Source of the DNA: Papaver somniferum
Taxonomy: Eukaryota > Streptophyta > Magnoliopsida > Ranunculales > Papaveraceae
Direction: 5' to 3'
Assembly: GCF_003573695.1 (NCBI RefSeq)
Contig: NC_039363.1
Span: forward strand, 155,460,406-155,524,405
DNA length: 64,000 bases
Below are positions 34,779 through 44,605 of this stretch, piece by piece. A model generated the notes under the pieces. It worked only from the letters and a program-made list of their open reading frames with translations, was not told where the DNA came from and did no database searches. Position numbers and translations under genes: made by a program. Numbering within the stretch: the stretch's first letter is position 1; each line of letters starts with the position of its first letter.

Positions 34779-37218
34779 TGTTAGAGCATTGTTCGGTCGA
34801 ACTCGCATGCGTTGCTATTTCAAGCATGTTTGTCAATGTTAGTGATCAAAACTATAAGTCTTGATTTCTAGTCTATTATAGCTAAGTCTCGGAATAGGAT
34901 AGAAAGTGTAGTTGAGCTCAAGGACTTCATGGCGATTCATCATACAAGTATAAGAACTACTCAAGGAATCGGTGGAACTTCTCGACAAAAAGGTATGTGA
35001 AGACTTGAACTTATCTATCACTAAAAAGTCTATCTAATCTATATCCTACTCTTTGAGACAAGAAGTCCTATGTTATATATATAGGCTTTGATTATACACA
35101 TTTGGTATTTCGAGCCGAGTATACCTCGCCTATCTATATCTCTAAATATGAGTTGGTAAGCTTTTCGCTTTAAACAATTTTATCTTTACCATGTGACGAA
35201 AGTCATGATATGTTTCAATTATCTTGAAAATTGCTTTGACGAGAAATGGTGTAACAACTGTATAACGTCCTCTAAGAATGTTTCAATGATTGAAATGAGA
35301 GTTTAGATTACATAACCAAAGGTGGACATTAGCATTGTTGTGGAAACACATTTATGTATAAGTCTTATTCCTTGAACCAAAGTTTGCAAACTTTGTTGAT
35401 CAAAAGAACCGAAAGAATGACGTGTGCCAAGTCCGCGAACTGCCGAAGTTCTCAAACCCGAGAATTTCTGCTAGAGTTGACAAACTAATTGCGTGAAACT
35501 AAGTCCACAGACTCCCAGTTCGTGAACCGGCGAAGCTCACATACCCGAGAATTTCTGCTGGAGTTTGTAAACTCTGCCCGGTAACTTAAGTCCGCGAACC
35601 TAGTCTGCGAACTTGAGAAGGTTATATATCTGAAGATGATTTCTGAACTTAAACATAAAAATACTAAGGAATGCGGTTTGCAAACCGTGGTTATAAAAGT
35701 TCATGAACCGATTCAAGTGAATCAAATCATCTTTGCTTCAATTGTGTCTTGTGTAGTACATGAGATTTCCTTGCAATTGAACAACTCTCTAACTAGTTAA
35801 TTTGAAGTCATTTGAACTAGTTATGGTGAAGAAGAACATGGTTGATATGGAATGCTCATATGGCTAACCATTTGGTTAACTATTGTTGAACCAACAAGTG
35901 CATACGTTTGTGTACGGTAACAAACCTAGAAGCGTGCATTGTCAAGTGTGTATAACAAGCTAAGTTTTCAATCTAACGGTTGAGAAATATTAACTTGAAT
36001 CTAAATCAGGTTTTCATCTAACTGTGGATAGTGATTGCTTTGTTATCAAGGTAACTTAATTGCAAACCCTGATTTGAAAGACTATATAAGGGAAACTCTA
36101 GTATCTGTGCAAAACTAATCTCTACACCTCACGTGTGATCTTAGTTTCGTGCTAGAGTCGGTTCTCCTTTAACCTTTGGTTTTCTTCTTCTAAAACTAGG
36201 GTAACGACTTAAAGACTTCATTGGGATTGTGAAGCCAGACCGATACTACTTTTATCGTAGTTGTGTGATTTGATCTTGCATCTTCTATCGTACGAGTACA
36301 ATCAGATTGATTGGCTTGAGATTGATATCTCCGATAGGCAAGATATAAAAAGTAATCACAAACATCTTCGTCTCATTGTTTGTGATTCCGCAACATCTTG
36401 TTTCGCTACCATACGATTAAGATTGTTGTGAGGTGATTGATAACTCTAGGATGTTCTTCGGGAATATAAGACCGGATTATCAATTGGTTCTTGTTCACCT
36501 TGATTATTATCAAAAGACAGAAGAAAAACTTTTAGGGTTTATCTGTGGGAGACAGATTGATCCTTTGATAGACTTGTCTGTGTGAGTCAGATTTGTTTAT
36601 TGTCAAAGCCTTCGACTTTGGGTCGTAGCAACTCTTAGTTGTGGGTGAGATCAGCTAAGGGAATCAAGTGCACAGTATCCTGCTGGGATCAGAGGCGTAG
36701 GGAGTACAATTATACAGTAGAAGATATATAGGGGTTCAACTACATTCCAGTCCGAAGTTAGCTTGGAGTAGGATAGTGTCTGTAGCGGCTTAATACAGTG
36801 TGTTTTCAATCTGGACTAGGCCCCGAGGTTTTTCTGCATTTGCGGTTTTCTCGTTAACAAAATTATGGTGTCTGTGTTATTTCTATTTCCGTATTATATT
36901 GTTTTATCTTTATAATTGAAATAATACAGGTTGTGCGTTTAGATCATCAATTAGAATATCCAAACTTAGGTTGTTGATTTTCATTGATTGATCCTTGGAT
37001 AATGGTCTTTGGTACCATCCAAGTTATTCCTTGTGTTTGATTAAAGACTCGCTGATTTCTATTAGCTTGAGTAAATCAAATCAAGGGAGAGATATAAACT
37101 CGTTGATATACTTTTAATTGATTGAGTCTTGTTGATTCTCTTAAAAGTATATTTGAATTTGTCCATACAGATTGCTAAGCGAAATATTGGGTGGTGTTGT
37201 TAGACCCCCGCCTTTTCA
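34779..37218 (+). repeat. LTR1, 5' copy
   Basis: 2440 bp, TGTTAGAGCATTG ... CGCCTTTTCA. The U3 part has several 'gtccgcgaac'/'gtctgcgaac' words (35430-35620) and a TATA box at about 36083. The matching 3' copy is at 41452-43898, and a minus-strand relative is at 57478-59829. Frames inside (34571-35021) are chance. Confidence 0.9.
36083..36090 (+). promoter_or_regulatory. LTR1 TATA box
   Basis: TATATAAG in the context 'gaaagactatataaggg'. Conserved at about 42753 in the 3' LTR and, on the minus strand, at about 58602-58609. Likely core promoter of the element. Confidence 0.55.
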
Positions 37219-37220
37219 AT

Positions 37221-37232
37221 TGGTATCAGAGC
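37221..37232 (+). other. Primer binding site, initiator tRNA-Met
   Basis: TGGTATCAGAGC, two bases after the LTR end; the standard plant copia primer site complementary to the 3' end of initiator tRNA-Met. Confidence 0.92.
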
Positions 37233-37282
37233 AGGCAAACACGTTAAAGACCTTATAAGTCTGTATTTATAGTAATCTTATT

Positions 37283-38780
37283 ATGGACGAGTCTATCTCT
37301 AATAACGTACCAGTTCAAAAATTACCAGATGATTCTAAAAGCTTGGATTTACCTGAGAGATCTATCACATCTAAGTCAATATCTAAACATTCTCTTGGTG
37401 TAAAAAATGTTGATTGGGAAACTCTCCTAGAAGAACAATTGGATGAACTTTCTGATGAAGGTGATTCAGATATTGATAGAGATGTTGATGAGGAAGTCTC
37501 AGAGTATGTTAAGTTTTTGGATTTGTGGAAGATGAAGAAGATTACAACTTCTCATGTCTCACCTCTTCTGACTCCTCTCTGTCGAGAAAACAAGAAATTG
37601 AGAAGATGTTACGCAGATGTTTATTTTTCGAATCGTTGTAACGAATCGATCCTCAAGGATTCTGAGGAAAACCTACTATGAAGTCACTTGAATGTGATAA
37701 TCTTTATCAAAAGTACTTTATGTTGGAAGAGAAACTTGCAGAATCTGAAGTAATATTTAACTCTCAACAAATTAGTTTTGATGACAAAGAAAGTGCTTGT
37801 CTCGCTCGAGAAAAACGCCTTAAGGCTGATTTAGCTGCTGCTCTTGATAAAATCAAGATGTTGGAAGATGACTTGAAAAAGTTCAATACTAGTTCAAGCA
37901 AATTAACCACTATTTTAGGAGCAAGTAAAAATCATCGTGATACACGAGGATTGGGCTATAAGGGAATAGATGCTCCAAGTATTAGCAAAGAGGTAAAATT
38001 TGTCAAGGCTAGTAATTCTTCTCAACAAAAGGTTTCCACTGATGGCAAAAGTGAAATACCTTCACCGGCAATTAAGGTTCGAAAAATAAAATAATATCAA
38101 CCTCCAAAGTCAGCACATACGGTTCGAGGTAAGAACATTCCTTATGTTTGCCAGTATTGCTGAAATAAAAGTCACCTGGAAAGGAGATGTCGTTTTCATA
38201 TAAGGAATAAGAAACTTCATGATGTTCTTGTTTGGGCATCACAAGAAGTTGTGAAACCAAGATCACATGCTAAGGCTAATCCCCTTAACATTACAGGTTG
38301 TAACTTTCCAACCTTTAGGCAAAGGAATCGTTGCTGTACAAATCTAGATTTGCCTATAAACGTTATACGAAGCCTTTTCACAATCGTAATGGTTATCAAA
38401 AGGATAACTTCGTAAATACGAAGACAAGATCCGATGCTCCCAATTGGAGAAAGACTAACTTGCAAAAGAATAGTCAATCCAATTTTCTTCCGGCAAATCT
38501 TGAAGAGAGTAATGGGAAGAAGGTTCCGGTTGTTCCTAAACGCACTCAGAAGTAGGTACCAAAGAAAGCTAATGATGCTTTGAGTGTGAAAAGGAATGAT
38601 CTTCCAGAAAATTCCATGACTATGGAGAAGGCAATATCCATGATGTTGGAACTTAACAAGTTTTTTGGAAAAATGGAATTTGATGTGAAAGGCTCTAAAA
38701 GTGATCCCTTTCATGATAATCCAAAGGTCAATTGTGATGAACAAGACATTTTCACCCAACACAACTTGATTGTTTTGTAA
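37283..38780 (+). pseudogene. Copia gag, C-terminal half with coiled coil and second zinc knuckle
   Basis: Frame 37283-37681 begins 51 nt after the primer site and is strongly acidic (EEQLDELSDEGDSD...). It meets the next frame at ATGA (37678-37681), a frameshift. Frame 37678-38094 is rich in heptad-like Leu/Lys/Glu and includes the RGLGY word seen after the coiled coil in SIRE-type gags. In the same frame beyond a TAA lies a CX2CX4HX4C knuckle at 38149-38190 with a TGA inside it. A frame change near 38310-38330 then leads to basic, Asn-rich sequence (38331-38555, TAG, 38580-38780). The capsid (UBN2) half present in the sister element is missing. It would bind RNA in particles; this copy is broken at least five times. 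Confidence 0.75.
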
Positions 38781-40140
38781 ATGCATCCTCACCAAGGATT
38801 GCCCTGCTATGTATACGGTGAGGGAAGCACGAAAATTGGGGCGCAAAGATTATGTTCGGTAAGGCTGTAGAATTCAATTGGATTTCATCTAAAAAGGTAT
38901 GTCTATAAACTTGAGCAATATTTGTGCTTTTAGAGAACTTATAGTGATTCACGTACCTTTCTTATCGTTCTTTTCTACCTACCTTGATATGTATTTAAGG
39001 TTTTCAAACGTTTAGGTTTGAAAATAGTAGTTCGGGATGTTTGGACTTCATGATACACCTACCAGGTATGCATAACATCTTTTAAAATCAAAATCCAGGG
39101 GTTTAAGTTCGCGGACTTGAAAATTCATTTGCAAACCCATATGCATACGTGACGACGATATTCAGAAAACCTTTTTTGGCCGTATCTTCTTCGTCCGAAC
39201 TCGGAATGACCTCATTCTTTTTGCATTCTCTTCCTCCTTGAATTCTCTTCAAAATGGAGGTGATAATCATTAAATTTGGATGAGTTAATATTGGTATTTG
39301 TCCTGTCTCTTGTTTTTGAGTGTTATGCTCCGTTTCGTTTCACTTGTTACACTTCTCTTGGACTTGGGCACTTGAATTCATGGAGTAGTACTCTTATAAG
39401 CTCATTTGTAGCTTTTACAAGAATATTTTTAGTGAATCACAAAGAAGGAAGTTCAAGAATGGGCAGTAGTACGCATTACTATGGGATTCTTGAATGTTCA
39501 CAATCATTTTATGTGAACTATGGTGCATGGTCGTTAATGACTTTGTATGTTATTCTTTGAAAATCTTTGTATACGCCTTTGGTAGCTATTCTTGGTATAA
39601 ATCCGGGCGAAAAATATTGATTCTACTCTCTAAGGACAAATCATCTTATATGTGCATTACGAGTTTGTCTTGATGCCTAGGAAACTTCTTATGAGAATTT
39701 ATTCTTGTTTTTGAGAAGGATTACTAGAGTTTGGAATAGAAAATATTGTGATTACACATAGCTATGTCCAACGTTTTCATCTTCATGTTTTTATATTTAT
39801 TTGTTTAAATTATAAAAAAATTTGGGAGATGATTTTTCCAGTATTAATCTTTATGATTTTATGTATTGCAACATGTTATGGGATATGTTTATTTACGTTT
39901 GTGAACTTTGTTTGTCTCATACTTTGTCAAAAGTAAAGCCGTTCATTGTCGATATTCTTGTATTGATAAATGAGTGAATAGACTTTTGACCAATACAAAA
40001 GTTAAGCCTATATTGTCAATCTTTGATGGAAGATAGGTTAAAATCTTTTTTTTTTCAAGGATTATATCTATTGTGTCATTATGCAAATGGTGATTGAAGA
40101 TATAATGAATCCTTGTATATTCCGCAGTATTGATCATCCC
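38781..40140 (+). other. Non-coding interior of the copia element
   Basis: No pol domain in any frame. The frame at 39276-39560 has no known motif. From about 39718 ('attgtgattacacatagc') onward the sequence matches the minus-strand sister (61430 downward), so this is shared 3' untranslated sequence, while 38800-39700 is not shared. A 'gttcgcggac' word at about 39109 recalls the LTR U3 repeats. Confidence 0.5.
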
Positions 40141-40149
40141 TGATCCATG

Positions 40150-40520
40150 TTTTATGTATTACTGTGAGGCTCCGTAATGTGTCTTATGTTGAGCACTGAA
40201 CAACTAAGTTGATTATTTTCATGATTAGCTTTGTTGTTGTCCCGTAAGGTACTTTATGTCGACCATATTCAACTAAATTAATCATCTTGTTTGGTTATTT
40301 AGTTGTTACTCCATAAGTTTTTTCTTGTGTTGAGTATATGGACGATTAAGCTAATCTTTCTCGAATGGTTGACTTAGTCGTAGCTCCGTAAGTTTACTTA
40401 TGTCGAGCATAATCAATTAAATTGATCATTTTTTGTGTTTAACTTGATTGTGTATTCCGATTAAATTAATCATGGGCTTACTTGTGATTAATTTGATTGA
40501 GTTTTTGGATATAAAAATCA
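40150..40520 (+). repeat. Degenerate tandem repeats, about 80-90 bp, in the 3' UTR
   Basis: Four to five copies of a unit with 'ctccgtaag...cttatgt(c/t)gag(c)at' followed by 'aa(t/c)taaattgatcat'. The last word is close to palindromic. The minus-strand sister has the same array at about 60590-60980. It lies upstream of the polypurine tract, in the 3' untranslated part. Confidence 0.7.
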
Positions 40521-40962
40521 TTCTTATGGTTTTGGTGTCCAATAAAATCGTTCTTTTCTTTTGAAATTAAGGTCGCTCTTGTTGTTATTTTGGGAATGAC
40601 ATCAAATAGGGAAGAGTTATTTTGAACTTGTGCTTAATTCTCAGATCTTGATGGGTGTGCAGTTGTGGAACTTTAGAGGGGTTATCTTGTATTTTTAAAC
40701 TACTTGATGAATGCATTTAGCTTCGGCTTTATGATTGCATCTAAATTAGTTGGTATGTATTTTTTTTCCTTTTGTCATGAAATGTCTCTCTCGGAAATTT
40801 CATTATGATCTCGTTCTTGTACCTTTGCCAATTTTATTGACAAAAACGGGGAGAATTAATATGTAGTTCATACTACAAATACATATGGTTTTCGAATCAT
40901 TGTGTAAGAGGGAGTGGTTTCCATGTGAGATGGAGTATTGACTAGGGGGGGGGGGGGGGGGG

Positions 40963-41132
40963 NNNNNNNNNNNNNNNNNNNNNNNNNNNNNNNNNNNNNN
41001 NNNNNNNNNNNNNNNNNNNNNNNNNNNNNNNNNNNNNNNNNNNNNNNNNNNNNNNNNNNNNNNNNNNNNNNNNNNNNNNNNNNNNNNNNNNNNNNNNNNN
41101 NNNNNNNNNNNNNNNNNNNNNNNNNNNNNNNN
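40963..41132. other. Assembly gap (170 N) between G homopolymers
   Basis: N run bracketed by 18 G on the left and 9 G on the right. The intact sister reads 'gactaagggggagtgatac' through this point (reverse of about 60138-60156), so the gap probably hides almost no sequence. Confidence 0.95.
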
Positions 41133-41439
41133 GGGGGGGGGTGATACATATCACCATAGTATTACTGTTGAAGTTGTGATACAATTGAACTTTGACGTTG
41201 TGTAATAATACTATGACATTGTATAACAATGATCGAGAACTATGTTTTCTCATTGTTATATCTACGGATCTTCAACAACGGTGATGATAAATTTACAACC
41301 TTTGGGATCATTGGAGTACTTGGAAGTGACGAAGATTTTGAGGAATGTTGAAGATTAGACTTGTGGAATAGGAGCTACTAAAGTTTCTTTATCTTTTTTG
41401 TATTCCATATGTATTGATAGTTTTGTCACTAACATTGAC

Positions 41440-41451
41440 AAAGGGGGAGAT
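41440..41451 (+). other. Polypurine tract of the copia element
   Basis: AAAGGGGGAGAT immediately 5' of the 3' LTR; primes plus-strand DNA synthesis. The same tract is at 59830-59841 on the minus strand in the sister element and at about 47066-47077 before LTR2. Confidence 0.88.
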
Positions 41452-43898
41452 TGTTAGAGCATTGCTCGGTCGAACTCGCATGCGTTGCTATCTCAAGCAT
41501 GTTTGTCAATGTTAGTGATCAAAACTATAAGTCTTGATTTCTAGTTTATTACAGCTAAGTCTCGGACTAGGATAAAAAGTGTAGTTGAGCTCAATGACTT
41601 CATGGCGATTTATCATACAAGTAGAAGAACTACTCAAGGAACCGGTGGAACTTCTCGACAAAAAGGTATGTGAATACTTGAACTTATCTATCACTCAAAA
41701 GTCTATCTACTCTATCTCCCACTCTTTGAGACAAGAACTCGTATGCTATATATATAGACTTTGATTATACACATTTGGTATTTCGAGCTGAGTATATCTC
41801 GCCTATCTATATCTCGAAATATGAGTTGGTAAGCTTTTCGCTCTAACCAAGTTTATCTTTACCATGTGACGAAAGTCATGTTATGTTTCAATCATCTTGA
41901 AAATTGCTTTGACGATAAATGGTGTAGCAACTATATAACGTCCTCTAATAATGTTTCAATGATTGAAATGAGAGTTTAGATTATATAACCAATGGTGGAC
42001 ATAAGAATTATTGTGGAAACACATTTATGTACAAGTCCTATTCTTTGAACCAAATTTTGCGAACTTTGTTGATCAAGAGAACCGGAAGAATGGTGTGTGC
42101 CAAGTCCGCGAACTCTGTCCGCGAACTGCCGAAGTTCTCAAACCCGAGAATTTGTGCTGGAGTTGACAAACTACTTGCGTGAAACTGAGTCCGCGAACCG
42201 GCGAAGGTCTCATACCCGAGAATTTCTGCGGAGTTTGTAAACTCTGCCCGGTAACTTAAGTCCGCGAACCTAGTCTGCGAACTTGAGAAGGTTATATATC
42301 TGAAGATGATTTCTGAACTTAAACTTAAAAAGACTAAGGAATGCAGTTTGCAAACCGTGGCTATAAAATTTCATGAACCGATTCAAGTGAATCAAATCAT
42401 CTTTGTTTCAATTGTGTCTTGTGTAGTACATGAGATTTCCTTGCAATTGAACAACTCTCCAACTAGTTCATTTGAAGTCATTTGAACTAGTTATGGTGAA
42501 GAACAAGATGGTTGATATGGAATGCTCATATGGCTAACCATTTGGTTAACTATTGTTGAACCAATAAGTGCATATGTTTGGGTACGGTAACAAACCTAGA
42601 AGCGTGCATTGTCAAGTGTGTATAACAAGCTAAGTTTTCGATCTAACGGTTGAGAAATATTAGTTTGAATCTAAATCAGGTTTTCATCTAACGGTGGATA
42701 TTTATTGCTTTGTTACCAAGGTAACTTAATTGCAAACCCTGATTTGAAAGACTATATAAAGGGAACTCTAGTATTTTTGCAAAAATAATACCCACACCTC
42801 ACGTGTGATCCTAGTCTGCGTGATAGAGTCGGTTCTCCTTTAACCTTTGGTTTTCTTCTTCTAAAACCAGGTTAACTACTTAAAGACTTCATTGGGATTG
42901 TGAAGCCAGACCGATACTACTTTTATCGTAGTTGTGTGATCTGATCTTGCATCTTCTATCGTACGAGTACAATCAGATTGATTGGCTTGAGATTGATATC
43001 TCCGATAAGCAAGATATAAAAAGTAATCACAAACATCTTCGTCTCATTTTTTGTGATTCTGCAACATCTTATTTCGCTACCATACGATTAAGATTGTTGT
43101 GAGGTGGTTGATAACTCTTGGCTATTCTTCGGGATTATAAGACCGGATTATTAATTGGTTCTTGTTCACCTTGAATATTATCAAAAGACGGAACAAAACC
43201 TTTTAGGGTTTATCTATGGGAGACATATTAATCCTTTGATAGACCTGTCTGTGTCACACAGATTTGTTTATTGTCAAAGCCTTCGAATTTGGGTCGTAGA
43301 AACTCTTTGTTGTGGGTGAGATCAGCTGAGGGAATCAAGTGCGCAGTATCCTTATGGGATCAGAGGCGTAGGGAGTACAATTGTACCTTGGATCAGTGGG
43401 AGACTGATTGGGGTTCAACTACAGTCCAGTCCGAAGTTAGCTTGGAGTAGGCTAGTGTCTGTAGAGGCTTAATACAGTGTGTGTTTAATATGGACTAGGT
43501 CCCGTGGTTTTTCTGCATTTGCAATTTCCTCGTTAAACAAAATTCTGGTGTCTGTGTTATTTCTATTTCCGTATTATATTGTTTTATCTTTGTAATTGAA
43601 ATAATATAGGTTGTGCGTTTAGATCATCAATTAGAATATCCAACCTTAGGTTGTTGATTTTCATTGATTGATTCTTGGATATTGGTCTTTGCTACCATAC
43701 AAGTTATTCCTTGTTTTTGATTAAAGACTCGCTGATTTCTATTAGCTTGAGTAAATCAAATCAAGAGAAATATATAAACTCGTTGATATACTTCTAATTG
43801 ATTGAGTCTTGTTGATTCTCTTAAAAGTATATTCGAGTTTGTCCATACAGATTGCTAACCGAAATATTGGGTGGTGTTGTTAGACCCTCGCCTTTTCA
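41452..43898 (+). repeat. LTR1, 3' copy
   Basis: 2447 bp, collinear with the 5' copy with scattered substitutions and small indels (for example extra 'gaactctgtccgc' near 42110). Ends CGCCTTTTCA and is followed by TTTGG. Confidence 0.9.
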
Positions 43899-43903
43899 TT
43901 TGG
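43899..43903. repeat. Target-site duplication TTTGG, right
   Basis: Matches 34774-34778. Beyond it the R6 block resumes with 'actatttgattgtttctc' as at 12473 in unit 1. Confidence 0.92.
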
Positions 43904-44605
43904 ACTATTTGATTGTTTCTCAAATGTTTTATGAAGGTCCTTGATTTTATTAGTCCACCTATACTCTGACTTATGATAGGTTCACAAGTCTCGTGTTTTT
44001 GAATTTTCCATTCATGAAAATATCATTTTTGAAACTTCTGTAAACGTAATGGAGAGACGTGAAGTATCATGGTCGGCAGACTGTCAGTCCCCAGCATTGG
44101 TAGGGTATTCTCTTCGTTCTTTTTCTTTAATCTTTCCTTTTTGTAGAAATATAAAGATATCGAGGCTTAAGGACTTGGTGGAAATACCTAGGTGGATGTT
44201 TATCGATTGTGAATGCTATGAATTCCGTCGAGAAAATTTTGTCTTCCCATCGTCCACTCTGGAAGCTGTAGAAACTTCATACAATGTTGGAATTTGATGT
44301 TTGACCCCAACTTTTGAAGCTAGGAGATTAATATATCATATGCAAAAATAAATACTCAATTTAGAGTTGTTTAGGTCAGTTAGATTTCGTATACTTAAGT
44401 ATATGGGCCATATCTCTCAGTCGTGTGTCTGATTGAAGAGCCCTTTTGGTATGTTGTAGCAAACACATAGAATAACATCTTTTTTCAAGGAGTAATTGTC
44501 TCACCCATTGGTACGTTTTTTTGAATCAATAACCCTGAGTGTGTCGTATCCCATCTGCAAAGGACGTGAAACATCTTGTAGAAGACTTTGACTTGTGCCC
44601 GTCTG
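43904..44605. repeat. Block R6 (unit 2 copy), second part
   Basis: Collinear with 12473-13180 of unit 1 until 'tgtgcccgtctg', where the units diverge. The 82-codon frame 44049-44297 corresponds to the 162-codon frame at 12549-13037 but stops early. Confidence 0.6.

Larger units (their letters stand above)
34779..43898 (+). mobile_element. Complete non-autonomous Ty1/copia element, SIRE-like, gag-only
   Basis: Both LTRs (34779-37218, 41452-43898), primer site, polypurine tract and 5 bp target duplication are present. The interior of about 4.2 kb has gag C-terminal coding only (37283-38780), a long non-coding 3' part with tandem repeats, and a 170 N gap. No protease, integrase, reverse transcriptase or RNase H motif is seen in any frame. 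Long LTRs, the AAAGGGGGAGAT-type tract and the two-knuckle gag of its sister at 57478 point to the SIRE/Maximus lineage (inference). Such elements are often called LARD or TR-GAG. The TSD and similar LTRs suggest a later insertion than the duplicated nest. Confidence 0.85.

Noticed and set aside
38217..38846. 209-codon minus-strand frame inside the plus-strand copia element
   Set aside because: Antisense to recognisable gag sequence (zinc knuckle and basic tail) and without any known motif; a shadow frame.
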